Positions 50,011-59,666 of a stretch of DNA of 64,000 bases are shown here, one piece after another; the first letter of the stretch is position 1; every line of letters starts with the position of its first letter. The stretch lies in the NCBI GenBank assembly GCA_038040325.1, contig JBBPIM010000006.1, positions 26,886 through 90,885 on the forward strand. Direction: 5' to 3'. The notes beneath the pieces were generated by a model, which made no database searches, was not told where the DNA came from, and saw only the letters and a program-made list of their open reading frames with translations. This DNA is from Mayfieldus profundus. Lineage in GTDB: Bacteria > Actinomycetota > Thermoleophilia > Solirubrobacterales > 70-9. A program made the translations under genes and the position numbers.

Positions 50011-50685
50011 AGGTTCGTCAAGCGGCTCGTCGAGCTCTCGCGTTCCCACGGCGGAGCCGCGGAGCAGCAGCACGCCCAAGACCAGCAAGAGTAGGAAGCT
50101 GAGGCCGAGCACGTATTGCGAGAGCGGGGTAAGCAGGGCAACGCCGAGCGCCAAACTGGCAATCGCGAGCCAGCGGGGCAGCAGGGCCCTGGCCCGCAGC
50201 GCCGCCGTGCCCGTTGCGAGCGTAAGCAGCCCGATCCCGACTCCGGCCGCGTTGTACCCGAGAACGTACGAGGTATCGAACAGCGCCTGCGCCAGCGACT
50301 CGGTCAGCTCCCCGTCTCCGGCCCTGAGCGCGGCCGCCATATTGATCGTTTCCGCGCCCACCCCTGCTGCCAGGCCGAGAAGTGTCCCGCCGAAAGCGAT
50401 GTTGGCGAGAAGCTCATCTCCTTCGAGCTCGATCAGCACGCAACGAAAGGCGCTCGCGAAGACGACGAAGATCGCGATCGAGATCAGAGTCAGCAGCGCC
50501 CCGGCCACGATCCGCCCCGACAAATCGCCGTAGAAGTCCAGCAGCTCCGGGCCGGACGCGCCCGCGTCCGGCTGCTCGAACCCCCAGAGCGCATTCGCCA
50601 CCATGAATAGGACCGCCGTCCCGACCGCGCTCAGGCCGGCCCAGCGGTGGATGCGCGGAAGTCCTCCGAGCGACCGAAATAACAT
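49987..50685 (-). CDS. Six-helix membrane protein, DUF4386-like
   Basis: The 232-residue protein starts at ATG 50685 (MLFRSLGGLPRIHRWAGL); a longer frame to 50724 exists. Six hydrophobic helices alternate with short loops (IVAGALLTLISIAIFVVFAS, GVGIGLLTLATGTAALRARA, LPRWLAIASLALGVALLTPL). The final LPRWLAIASL is shared with the neighbour at 50921, so they are paralogs. The end EPLDEPVVRESSG is encoded within repeat B. Function is unknown; family assignment is tentative. Confidence 0.75.
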   Translation of the reverse strand: MLFRSLGGLPRIHRWAGLSAVGTAVLFMVANALWGFEQPDAGASGPELLDFYGDLSGRIVAGALLTLISIAIFVVFASAFRCVLIELEGDELLANIAFGGTLLGLAAGVGAETINMAAALRAGDGELTESLAQALFDTSYVLGYNAAGVGIGLLTLATGTAALRARALLPRWLAIASLALGVALLTPLSQYVLGLSFLLLLVLGVLLLRGSAVGTRELDEPLDEPVVRESSG

Positions 50686-50817
50686 CCGAGTACATACCCA
50701 ACCAGATGGAGACCGGGAGCGCAACCGGTTTCGCAGGGCCAGGTCTACCGGCCCGATCCGCCCGTTCGTTCCACAGCCGCGACAAGCGACCTAACGCGGC
50801 AAGCAAGCAACCAGGGA

Positions 50818-50846
50818 TGGAGCTAGCCGGACGACTTTCGAACCCG
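50818..50846 (-). repeat. Diverged ssrA-3'-end repeat, copy C
   Basis: Minus strand: CCGGGTTCGAAAGTCGTCC then GGCTAGCTCCA, followed by CCTGGTTGCTTGCTTG. The flanking AAGCAAGCAACCA (plus strand, 50801-50813) is identical to the sequence just outside the ssrA 3' end (51591-51603). Confidence 0.7.
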
Positions 50847-50920
50847 GCGTTCGTCCGAATCCTCAGGTCGCTTGCACGCTAGCCCTCGCCGAATCGCGTC
50901 GCTGTCAGATCAGGCGCGCG

Positions 50921-51523
50921 CTAGGCAGTATCAGCCCGCATCGAGAGCATGACGCTGGCGATCAGGGTCCAGACGCCGAGCAGAAGGAACCCAAAAAAGC
51001 CGAGGGGCGTGATCGCGATGATTCCGATCACGACCGCTGCCCAGCCGAGCCATTTCGGCAGCGCGCCCGTCTTCAGCGTCGCGATCCCCGTGCCGAGCAG
51101 GAACGCCCCGGTACCGACGGCGACCGTGAAGAACATGTCCGAGCCGAGCGCGTTGAGCGTCTGAACGACAACCGGCTCGACGTCGTCGACCACGTCGGCC
51201 GCCGCGAAGTTCAGACCCGCGAGGATCGTCAGGCCGACGGTGAAAACGATCCCGCCGGCAAAGCTGAGCGCCGAGGATCCCCCGCTCTCACCCTGAGCGC
51301 GACGCAGCAGCCCCGCGACCGTGGTTGAGAAGACGAGGAAGAAGAACGCCCCGAGGCCAAGCAGGCCGCTTCCGATCCCCAGGCCGGTGTCATGGTCGCT
51401 GTAGTAGGAGACGACTTCGTCCAGGGACGCATCCGTCCCCGGGGTCTCGCCGCCGCTGACGCCAGCGGCAACGATCAATGCCACCGCGGCGACGCCGCTC
51501 AGTGGTACGAGCTTTGCGCTCAT
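50921..51523 (-). CDS. Six-helix membrane protein, DUF4386-like (paralog)
   Basis: The 200-residue protein starts at ATG 51523 after GAGGAGGAGC. It has a signal-like first helix (LVPLSGVAAVALIVAAGVSG), then SGLLGLGAFFFLVFSTTVAG, GGIVFTVGLTILAGLNFAAA and GALPKWLGWAAVVIGIIAIT. The last motif aligns with LPRWLAIASLALGVALLT of the gene at 49987. It sits between repeat C and the ssrA 3' end. Function is unknown. Confidence 0.78.
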   Translation of the reverse strand: MSAKLVPLSGVAAVALIVAAGVSGGETPGTDASLDEVVSYYSDHDTGLGIGSGLLGLGAFFFLVFSTTVAGLLRRAQGESGGSSALSFAGGIVFTVGLTILAGLNFAAADVVDDVEPVVVQTLNALGSDMFFTVAVGTGAFLLGTGIATLKTGALPKWLGWAAVVIGIIAITPLGFFGFLLLGVWTLIASVMLSMRADTA

Positions 51524-51608
51524 TGCTCCTCCTCGATCTCGCTTGGGGCCCGCAATCAACTCGGCAAGCCTATGCCCCGACGCGGCGGCGAAGCAAGCAA
51601 CCAAGCAG

Positions 51609-51970
51609 TGGAGACGCCCGGACTCGAACCGGGGTGCTCGGTCGCGTAACGAACGGCTTCTACAGGCATAGCCGGCGCTTAAGTCTCGCTTCCCACGTCC
51701 GCGCCGGCAGGCGATAGCGGGAAGCAAAGCCTCCTGAATTGTCCCCCGGCGGTGGAGGCAAGCCACCGAAGTAAGCCCGCTTCTGAAGCCGGTGCCCCTC
51801 CCCACGGGCGAGGGAGGACCGACTCTCACTGCTTAGCTACTAACTAAGCGGCGAGGGCGAACTCATGACGGTCCGCACGTATTGGTTTTTCCCGGTGTTT
51901 AGCGAGGCCTCCGGGAACCTCGACCTGCAACCGTTCGCACGGATCGACCAAGTCGAAACCTGTCGTCCCC
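51609..51970 (-). ncRNA. ssrA: Transfer-messenger RNA (tmRNA)
   Basis: The 5' end GGGGACG (51964-51970) pairs with CGTCTCC (51610-51616) in a 7-bp acceptor with one G-T pair. The D-like start GGTTTCGACTTGGTCGATCC is classic tmRNA. The T-arm is CCCGG-TTCGAGT-CCGGG. The tag frame at 51844-51876 begins with resume codon GCG and reads ADRHEFALAA then TAG; the ALAA end is the ClpXP degron. The 3' CCA is not encoded (CTG follows the discriminator A). It rescues stalled ribosomes with SmpB, encoded at 57439. Confidence 0.95.
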
Positions 51971-52022
51971 GTGCTATGTACGACACCAATTGTAGAGGCA
52001 GTCGGGCCGTGCGGCCGGTGAG

Positions 52023-53549
52023 TCAGAGTGCGTCAAGCACTTCCCGGGCGGCGCGCTCCCCGGAGCGCACCGCGCCGTCCATGTAGCCGTTCCAGTACGT
52101 GGAGGTCTCGGTGCCCGCCCAGTGGACGCGGCGGAAGGGGCGACGCAGCGCATCGCCGTAGGCGAGCAATGCGCCCAGTGCGGGGATCGCCACGGGGCAG
52201 CCGCGGGTCCACTTTTCGCTGCGCCAGGCGGTCTCGAAGTACTCGCGGGGGGATGCGGCCTCCGGGCCGAAGAAGTCGACGAAGTTAGCGAGCACGGCGG
52301 CGCGGCGGTCCGGCTTGGCCAGGCGAGCGAAGTTGCGTGCGTTGTCGCCTCCGACGAAGCCGAAGACGATCCCGGGCCCGCCGTCGGGCGGTGAGTCGTC
52401 GAACGTCGCGTTGACCGGGCCGCCGGTCGCGACAGCCGTGCCGGTCAGTCCCTTGTCGCGCCAGAAAGCGCGGTCGTAGACGGCCGTGACCTTGGTCAGG
52501 TTTCCCTGCGGCAGGCGCTTGGTGAGCGCTCTGCGGTCGGGCGGCAGCCGCGGGTGGTAGTGGCTGCGCCCGGCCAGCGCCGGCGGAACGGCGACGATCA
52601 CCCGCCTCGCGGTCACGTCGAGGCGGTCCGAGTGAACCTCGACGCGGTGGCCCTCCTGGACGATGCGGCGGACCGGCGAGCCGAGCACGATCCGCCTGCT
52701 CAGCTGCCGGGCAAGTCGCTTGCAGATGCGCTGCGCCCCTCCGTGGAAGCGGAACATCTGGGCGCCGTCGCGGGTGTTGAAGTTTCGCTCGAACGTCCCA
52801 GGGTTGGTCTCGTTGCCGGATGCGGCGATGTAGAAGAGAACGAAGAGCAGCGAGAGCTCGTCTGGCTCGGCGCCGAAGATCGGGCGTGTCGCGGCCGGGA
52901 CCAGCTCGCGGAACTGCGGTGTAAGGCTGTGGCCGTCGATCCAGCTCTTCAGCGTCTGGGCGTCGTACTCGGCGGCCTTTGCCGCCTCCCAGGGAGCGTC
53001 GACCGGGACCTCGGTCGACATCTGGTCGAGCTGGGCGACGACGAGCGCGAGATCGGGCAGGATCACCGGGTCGGGTGGAGCCGTTCCGGTGGGCCCGGTG
53101 TCGCTGTAGGTGAAGCGCGTCCCACCCGAGACGTAGACGTTCTCGCCCTCGTTGTAGGTGGGAAATGTCTCCACCCCCATTCTCTTGGCGAGCGCGAGGA
53201 TGTGATCCTGGGTCGGGCCGGCGAAGGTCGCGCCCCGCTCGGAGATCTCCCCTCCCTGGACGCGGTAGTTGAGTGCCCGGCCACCGACTCGATGCCTGGC
53301 CTCGAGCACGATCACCGAGCGTCCCTGCTTGGCGACTTCCCGCGCCGCCGTAAGGCCCGCGAAGCCGGCCCCGATCACGACCACATCGGCGTGGCGCGAG
53401 CGGCGCCGACGGCGCCTCGCTTCGGCGGTGGCGGCCCCGGGCAAGCCGCCCAGGACGATCCCCGCCCCCGCAGCGGCCCCGGTGCCGAGCAGGCGCCGGC
53501 GGGTGATCGTCTTGGATCGGTCTCCGTCAGAGCGGTCTGGGATAGTCAT
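52023..53549 (-). CDS. Tat-exported flavin amine oxidase
   Basis: The 508-residue protein starts at ATG 53549 (MTIPDRSDGDRSKTITRRRL). The twin-arginine motif TRRRLLGTGAAAGAG is followed by a hydrophobic stretch and cleavage near AEA. FAD-binding motifs are VVVIGAGFAGLTAAREVAKQ, LEARHRVGGRALNY and the C-terminal VHWAGTETSTYWNGYMDGAV then RSGERAA. This is the MAO/polyamine-oxidase fold, acting outside the membrane on an unknown amine. It lies 53 bases downstream (minus strand order: upstream) of the ssrA 5' end and may share its promoter region. Confidence 0.9.
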   Translation of the reverse strand: MTIPDRSDGDRSKTITRRRLLGTGAAAGAGIVLGGLPGAATAEARRRRRRSRHADVVVIGAGFAGLTAAREVAKQGRSVIVLEARHRVGGRALNYRVQGGEISERGATFAGPTQDHILALAKRMGVETFPTYNEGENVYVSGGTRFTYSDTGPTGTAPPDPVILPDLALVVAQLDQMSTEVPVDAPWEAAKAAEYDAQTLKSWIDGHSLTPQFRELVPAATRPIFGAEPDELSLLFVLFYIAASGNETNPGTFERNFNTRDGAQMFRFHGGAQRICKRLARQLSRRIVLGSPVRRIVQEGHRVEVHSDRLDVTARRVIVAVPPALAGRSHYHPRLPPDRRALTKRLPQGNLTKVTAVYDRAFWRDKGLTGTAVATGGPVNATFDDSPPDGGPGIVFGFVGGDNARNFARLAKPDRRAAVLANFVDFFGPEAASPREYFETAWRSEKWTRGCPVAIPALGALLAYGDALRRPFRRVHWAGTETSTYWNGYMDGAVRSGERAAREVLDAL

Positions 53550-53618
53550 CGTCCTCGCCCCCGAGATCATCGCGCCGGGAGCGCTTGAGGGCAACCGACA
53601 ACCGGCCCATCGGCCGGC

Positions 53619-56600
53619 TCAGACCGTGACGTGCCGCTTGAACTCGTCCAGGAAGTCGCCCGGGAATCCGGGCACCTGGTCGAGATCGTCGACCGAGGAG
53701 TACCCGCCCATCCGCTCGCGGTAGGCAAGCACGCGCGTCGCCTGGGTGACCGAGAGCCCCTCCTCGCGGAGCTCCTCGAAGCTTGCCGCATTCAGCCTGA
53801 GGCGGCCCTTGGGATCGCGGCTCTCGGCGGGGGTCTCGGGCTTTGCCTCGGGAGCTTCCTTTGCAGGCTCCTCGCGCGCCTCGACATGCTCCTCCCTGTC
53901 GTCGGGCTCCGGCTCCGGCTTAGCGTGCGCCTCGGGCTCGGCCACGACCCAGTCCGGCGGCGTCGGCTCGTCGGATTCAGACGGCTCCGTGCCGGGGAGA
54001 TCCGGCGGCGGAATCTCCACCTGCTCTGCCTCCGCTGCCTCGGCCGCCGCCAGCTCCGCGGCGGCCGCGCGCCCCTCTGCCTCTCGGGCGCGCTTCTCGG
54101 CCTCGCCGACGCTGTCCAGCACCTGCCGTAGGCGGCGCTCCCGCTCCGCCTCCTCGGCCTTGAGACGAGCCAGACGCTCGGCCGTCGAAGCGCGGCGCTC
54201 GGCCTCCTCGGCTCGTGCCTCGATGTCGCGCAGGCGCTCGTAGGCGTCGCCGATCGCCTGGTCGCGCGCCTCGCGCTCGAGCTTCAACTGTTGTTCGGAC
54301 GCCTGCAGCTCGGCGGTCAGGTCCTCCAGGGCCGATTCGGCGGTGAGCTTGCTCCGCGCCGCCTCGGCAGTGGCCTCGGAGGTCATTCTCTCGATCCGCT
54401 CCTGGACTCGCTTCTCGGCGTCGGCGCGAGCCTTCTCCTCGACCTCGCGGCGCACCCGCTCGGCCTCGGCGGTGACCCGCTCCTCGGCCTCGCGGCGCGC
54501 CTTCTGGATGGCTGCCTCGGCCTCGGCCTTAGCGTGCTTCTCTGCTTCCTCGGCCTCGGCTTTCGCGCGTTCCTCTGCCTCCGCGGCCTGGGCCTTCGTA
54601 CGTTCTGCCTCCTCGGCCTGAGCCTTCACGCGTTCCTCGGCCTCCTCGGCCTGAGCCTTGGCGCGTGCCGCCGCCTCGTCGGCCTGACCCTTGGCGCGTT
54701 CTTCTGCATCCCGGCGTGCCTTCTGGATGGCTACTGCCGTCTCGGCCTTCGCGCGTTTCTCTGCCTCCTCGGCCTCGAGCTTCGCGCGTTCCTCCGCCTG
54801 CTCGGCCTGAACCCTCGCCCGTTGTGCCTCCTCGGCCTGGGCCTTCGACCGTTCCTCGGCCTCCTCGGCCTGGGCCTTCGCGCGTGTCGCCGCCTCCTCG
54901 GCCTGGGCCGTTGCGCGGGTCTCTGCCTCCTGGCGCGCCCGCGCGGCCTCCTCGCGAACCCGTCGCTCGGCGTCGGCTCTCGCCTTCTCCTCAGCTTCGC
55001 TGCGAGCCTTCTCGGCCTCGGCCCTGATCCGCTCCTCGGCCTCGCTCTGGGCCTTCGCCGCACGCTCCTCTGCATCGCGCTGGAGGCGCTCCGCCTCCTT
55101 CAGCCGGCGCTCCGCCTCGCCGCGGATCCGCTCCTCCTCACGGCGGATCTCCTCGACCTTGGCCCGAACCTTTTGCTCCGCTTCGATCGCGGCGCGGTCT
55201 GCCGTACCGCGCAGCAGCGCGTCGCCGGCGGGCGGCTCGGGGGTTGGCGCAGGTGGTTCGGGGGTCGGGGCAGGCGGCGTGGGTTCCGGGGCCGGAGGTG
55301 GCTCGGGGGTTGGGGAAGGCGGTTCCGGGGTCGGCATTGGCGGCTCGGGGGTTGGGGCCGGCGGCTCGGGCTTGGCGGTTGGAGGCTCCGGTTCGGGCTT
55401 GGCGGGCTCGGGGCGCCAGGTCGACGGTTCCGAAGCGGGTGGCGCCTCCGAGGACGACGGCTTGGGCCGCAGCGCCGGTGGCACGAAGTCGGATTCGGAA
55501 ACGGGCTCGGGGCGCGTGGGCAGGCTCGGTTTCGGCTCAGGGGCCTTCTCGACGGGCTTGGGCGGGGGGCCCTCCTGCTCGCCGCTTCCCTGCGGCGCGA
55601 GGCGGATCGGGCGGCGTTTGGCGGCTTTCTCCTTCTCCCCCTCCGCAAGTGCAGCGGCCTTCATCTCCGCCGCCTTTGCCGCGGCCTCGTCGGCCTCCTC
55701 CCGCTTGGAGCGCCGGCCGCGGAACAGGCGCAGGATCGGGCTTCGCTCCGAGGGCGACTCCTTCTCGGACTCGGCCGCCGGCTCGGGCTTCGCGGGGGGC
55801 TTCTGCTCCGCGGGGGGCTCGGCTTTGGTTGCGGGTGCGGACTTCGCGACGGGCGCAGGCTTGCTCGGGGGCGGGGGCTTTGCGGCCTGATCCGCCTCGT
55901 CGTCCTTGGAGCGCCGGCCGCGGAACCGGCGCAGGATCGGGCTTCGCTCCGAGAGCGACTCCTTCTCGGACTCGGCCCCCGCCTCGGGCTTTGGCTTCGA
56001 GGCGGGCCCCGGCTTGGCCCCTGGCTCGGGCTTGGCCCCTGGCTCGGACTCGGCCCCGGCCTGGGGCTGTGGCGCCCCCGGGGGCTTCGGAGCGACTGCG
56101 GGCTTCGGGGCNNNNNNNNNNNNNNNNNNNNNNNNNNNNNNNNNNNNNNNNNNNNNNNNNNNNNNNNNNNNNNNNNNNNNNNNNNNNNNNNNNNNNNNNN
56201 NNNNNNNNNNNCGGCCTGGGGCTGTGGCGCCCCCGGGGGCTTCGGAGCGACTGCGGGCTTCGGGGCAGGCTTGCGCGCTTCGGCTTCATCCGCGCTTACG
56301 GACTGGCGGGCCTTCTCGATCTTGGCGGCCGCCTCGGCGCTCTTGCGTTCCAGCTTTGCTTCCTGCTCGGCGGCCTTCTCCCGCTTGCGCCGCTCGCGGC
56401 GCGACTCGGTCGGCTCGGCCTTGGGCTCCTGCGCGCTCGCAGCAGGCTGTTGCTGCGGCGCGGTTGGCTTCTGCACCGCGGTTTGTTTCTCAGCTTCCTT
56501 CTTGCGCTTGCGCTCCTCCTCGAGCTGGCGTTTCTCCTCCTCTCGGAGCTTGCGCTGCTCCTCCTTGTCGGCCCGCCTGGCCTGGCGCTCGGCCCGCTTG

Positions 56601-57340
56601 GCCTTGCGCCGCTCGGCGCGGCTCGGCCCCTTCTCTTTGCCCTGCGACTCCGCCGGCTTGGCCGGCACGAGGGATGGGGACTTGGCCCCGGCCCCCGCCC
56701 CTGCGGCAGCGGTCGCAGCACCTGCCGCAGCGGCTGCCGGGACCGTCGACGGCGGAGCCGAAGAGCTTGCCTCGGTGCCGGTCGCCTGGTTTGGCTTGTC
56801 CTTCGGCTTTGCCGGAAGTCCCTGCTCGGGGGTGGCCTTCGAGCGGCCACGGCCCAGCACGCGCAGTATCGGGCTGCGGGACGCAAGCGATTCCTCGGCC
56901 TCCCGCTTGGCGCGCTTCTCCGCCTCCTTCTTCTGCTTCTCCGCCTCCTTCTCGCGTGTCCCCGCCTCCTTGTCGCGGACCTTTGCCTCCTTCTCGCGCT
57001 GCTTGGCCGCCTTGTCCGGGTCGGTTGCCGGTTTCTGCACCGGCTTCTCCGCCTTCGCCCCCTCTCCCCGGCGCTGCATCACCATCACCACCAGCAACAG
57101 GGCGAGGATCGCCGCCAGCATGCCGACCACGAAGAACTGGGTGTTGTCCTCGATGAAATCGCGCGCCCGGTCGGTGAAGCTCTTCTCATCGTTGTCGCTC
57201 GTCTTTGCCGGAGCGGGCTTGGACCGCTGAGCCGATTGGCCACCCCCGGAGCCTCCTCCGCCCTGTGCCGCGGCAATGGAAGCGGACATCAGCAGGATCA
57301 GTGCCACGAGGGCCGCCAAAAAAGCCGATCTGCGCCGCAT
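53619..57340 (-). CDS. Membrane-anchored coiled-coil protein with C-terminal helix-hairpin-helix domain, interrupted by an assembly gap
   Basis: Two open frames (57340 or 57442 down to the gap, and the gap down to 53619) join into one of roughly 1,190-1,220 residues if the 100 Ns and one copy of the 55-base flank are removed; the frame then runs through without a stop. Parts in order: signal-like helix (SAFLAALVALILLMSASIAA), a Gly/Ser linker, a transmembrane helix (FFVVGMLAAILALLLVVMVM), basic Lys/Glu helices, and three copies of SPILR-x-x-x-GR-x-x-SK. Then come long Pro/Glu tracts, a 350-residue coiled coil rich in AEEAEERAKAQ, and an ComEA-like HhH (LRLNAASFEELREEGLSVTQ, SSVDDLDQVPGFPGDFLDEF). 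Topology suggests a cytoplasmic, possibly DNA-binding, tail. ATG 57340 has AAGGA upstream; ATG 57442 overlaps the smpB stop. Confidence 0.75.
56057..56266. other. Assembly gap with identical 55-base flanks
   Basis: One hundred Ns (56112-56211) are bounded by 56057-56111 and 56212-56266, which are the same 55 bases. This is the pattern left when two contigs ending in the same k-mer are scaffolded. Removing 155 bases restores a single frame across the coiled-coil gene. The true copy number of the local Pro/Glu repeat is uncertain. Confidence 0.9.
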
Positions 57341-57438
57341 GCGGGCGAATCCTTGCATGGACAAGGGTTTCTGCAAGGCGACCGTGCGCCCTTCTCGCGG
57401 TCGCAGGCTTGCTCGCCTGCGATGGGCACGACGGGGGC

Positions 57439-57921
57439 TCATCGCATCCGACCCTTGAACTCGCGTTCCACCTCGCGCCGCACATCGCGCTCGGCGATCT
57501 CGCGGCGGCGATCACGCCCCTCCTTGCCGCGGGCGAGCGCCAGCTCGACCTTGGCATACGGCCCCTTGAAGTAGATGCGGGTGGGAATCAGGGTCAGGCC
57601 CCGCAGCTGGGTCTTGCCGATCAGGCGCTCTATCTCATGGCGGTGCAGGAGCAGCTTGCGTGGCCGCTCGGGGTCGTGGTTCTCGTCGCTGGCCGGCGCA
57701 TACGGCGAGATGTGCAGGTTGCGCAGCCACACCTCCCCTTTCTCGACCACTGCGTAGGCGTCGCCGAGTTGCGCCTTGCCATCGCGCAGCGACTTCACCT
57801 CGCTGCCTTGCAGCTGGATACCGGCCTCGAACTTCTCCACCAGCTCGAACTTGTGCCGGGCCTTGCGGTTGGTCGCCACGTCGCCGGATGCGAGTGCCCG
57901 CTTTCCCTTCGGCTTCGCCAT
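57439..57921 (-). CDS. smpB: SsrA-binding protein
   Basis: The 160-residue OB-fold protein has NRKARHKFELVEKFEAGIQL, LQGSEVKSLRDGKAQLGDAY, LHISPYAPASDENHDPERPR, KLLLHRHEIERL and the basic tail ARGKEGRDRRREIAERDVRR that enters the ribosomal mRNA channel. It loads tmRNA onto stalled ribosomes. It sits between rnr (2 bases) and the coiled-coil gene (possible ATGA overlap), within 6 kb of ssrA. Confidence 0.96.
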   Translation of the reverse strand: MAKPKGKRALASGDVATNRKARHKFELVEKFEAGIQLQGSEVKSLRDGKAQLGDAYAVVEKGEVWLRNLHISPYAPASDENHDPERPRKLLLHRHEIERLIGKTQLRGLTLIPTRIYFKGPYAKVELALARGKEGRDRRREIAERDVRREVEREFKGRMR

Positions 57922-57923
57922 CC

Positions 57924-59666
57924 TTACCCGTCCGCCGGCTCGAGATCAACCCGGCCCCGGGCCGCCTCGATGCGCCCGGCCCGCACCGCAATCGGGTCGC
58001 CCATCCGCACCGCCCGCCCGGTCTTCGTGCCCACCATCGCCGTCTGAGTCTCGTTCAGCTCGAAGCGCTCTCCCCGCAGCCGCCGCGCCGGCGCGAAACC
58101 CTCGTAGGCATCGCCCAGCTCGCCGGCGAAGCGCACGAAGACACCGGCGCCGACCACACCCGACACCTCGCCCTCGAATTCCGTGTCCCATCCGCGCTCG
58201 AACAGCTCGCGGTCGAGCAGAAATGCGGCGCAGACGTCGTCGGCGTCGCGCTCGATCCTCGCCGCGCCGCGCTCCCGCTCGGAGCAGTGCCAGCCCGCCT
58301 CCCGTGTCTGCTCCGCGGCCGGACCCTCCTCCCCCTCTCCGATCACCGCGAGCAGCGAACGGTGGGCGATCAGGTCGGGGTAACGGCGGATCGGCGAGGT
58401 GAAGTGACAGTAGGCGGAGCTGCCCAGTCCGGCGTGGCCGAGATTGCGGTCGCTGTATTGGGCCTGTTTCAGGGCGCGGAGCACAAGCGATGTATACGCC
58501 TCGCGCCCGTGGCCGCGCCGCGCCGCCTCGGCGGCAACCAGACGGCTGGACTCTCCCGCCAGCTCCCCCGCCTGGCGCGCAGAGAGGTTCTCGGGAAGGG
58601 CGGGCGTCGGGATCTCCAGTGCCGCCAGCTGCTCGACCAGGAACTCGATTCGCTGCGGCTCCGGCTGCTCGTGGACGCGATACAGGGCCGGCACGCGCTT
58701 TCGCTCCAGCACCGCCGCGACCTGCTCGTTGGTGAGGATCATCAGCTGCTCGATCAGCCGGTGCGCCTCGGTCTGCTCGACCGCCCGCGCGCCGACCACG
58801 TTGCCCCCCTCGTCGAAGCCGAACTCCGGCTCGGAAGAGCTGACTTCGAGCGCCGCGCCGGGCCGCCGCTCGGCGAGCGCCGCCGCCGCCGAGCGGGCGA
58901 TGTCCAGCGGCTCCGCGACCTTTGCCGGTGGGGCGGCTCGCCCGGCGAAGAACTCGTCGAGCTGGTCGTAGCTGAGGCGCGCGTCGGAGCGGATGCGGCT
59001 TCGGTAGAAGCCCGCCGACGTCGCTCTGCCCGATGCATCGAGCTCGATCTCCGCGGTCACCGCGAGCCGCTCCTCGCCGGGTGCCAGCGAGCATGCTTCG
59101 GCGCTCAGCGAGGGCGGCAGCATCGGCTCCACAATGCCGGGGACGTAGACGCTGTTGCCGCGCCGGAGGGCCTCCACGTCGAGCCCGTCACCCGGTCGCA
59201 CGTGGGCCGCAACGTCGGCGATGTGGATCCACAGGCGCACCCCGTCTCCCTCGCGCACCGCCGACACGGCGTCGTCGAAGTCGCGTGCCGTGGCGGGGTC
59301 CACGGTGAAGGTGGCGAGCCCGGTCAGGTCGCGGCGCGGTCCCGGCTGCTGCGCGGCGCGCGACGCTGCCTCGACGGCCTCGTGTTCGAGCGCGTGGGGA
59401 AATCCCCGCCCCAGCCCCCGCTCCCACAGCAGCGCCTCGACCACGTCGCGGGCCCGCCCGGGAGAGCCCAGCTCGCGCACGACGCGGGCCCTCCCGGGGC
59501 CGAACTCGACCAGCGCCATCTGCCCGGTGTTGCGCCTGGCGCCGCGGTCCAGGGCGACCTGCGGCCCCGGCTCGAACAGCGGCTCGGCGACGAGGAAGCG
59601 GCCGCGTCGCGCCACGGTCGCCACGTGGCGCCCGGACGCGGCACCTCGCCGGCGCCGCCCGCTCAA
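57924..59666 (-). CDS. rnr: RNase R/RNase II-family exoribonuclease
   Basis: The 580-residue enzyme has the RNB catalytic motif FTVDPATARDFDDAVSAVRE, IHIADVAAHVRPGDGLDVEA, CHFTSPIRRYPDLIAHRSLL and a C-terminal S1-like domain (FEGEVSGVVGAGVFVRFAGE). It is shorter than E. coli RNase R (about 800) because the N-terminal HTH and one or both cold-shock domains are absent or reduced. The start is TTG, overlapping the ctpA stop by 3 bases. RNase R works with SmpB-tmRNA in trans-translation, which fits the gene order. Confidence 0.92.
   Translation of the reverse strand: MSGRRRRGAASGRHVATVARRGRFLVAEPLFEPGPQVALDRGARRNTGQMALVEFGPGRARVVRELGSPGRARDVVEALLWERGLGRGFPHALEHEAVEAASRAAQQPGPRRDLTGLATFTVDPATARDFDDAVSAVREGDGVRLWIHIADVAAHVRPGDGLDVEALRRGNSVYVPGIVEPMLPPSLSAEACSLAPGEERLAVTAEIELDASGRATSAGFYRSRIRSDARLSYDQLDEFFAGRAAPPAKVAEPLDIARSAAAALAERRPGAALEVSSSEPEFGFDEGGNVVGARAVEQTEAHRLIEQLMILTNEQVAAVLERKRVPALYRVHEQPEPQRIEFLVEQLAALEIPTPALPENLSARQAGELAGESSRLVAAEAARRGHGREAYTSLVLRALKQAQYSDRNLGHAGLGSSAYCHFTSPIRRYPDLIAHRSLLAVIGEGEEGPAAEQTREAGWHCSERERGAARIERDADDVCAAFLLDRELFERGWDTEFEGEVSGVVGAGVFVRFAGELGDAYEGFAPARRLRGERFELNETQTAMVGTKTGRAVRMGDPIAVRAGRIEAARGRVDLEPADG

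Noticed and set aside
48499..50846. Repeats A-C as tRNA genes
   Set aside because: Only the T-arm and acceptor-like 3' part is present, with an extra 5 bases. No anticodon or D-arm can be folded upstream.
48499..51640. Integron cassette array
   Set aside because: No IntI is present, and the repeats lack the paired GTTRRRY-type core sites and the variable imperfect palindrome of attC.
54291..57230. A 979-codon plus-strand frame and a 776-codon one over the coiled-coil gene
   Set aside because: They are Leu/Gly- or Arg/Pro-rich mirrors of the repetitive minus-strand gene and have no domain motifs. The minus-strand frame has signal, membrane, coiled-coil and HhH parts.
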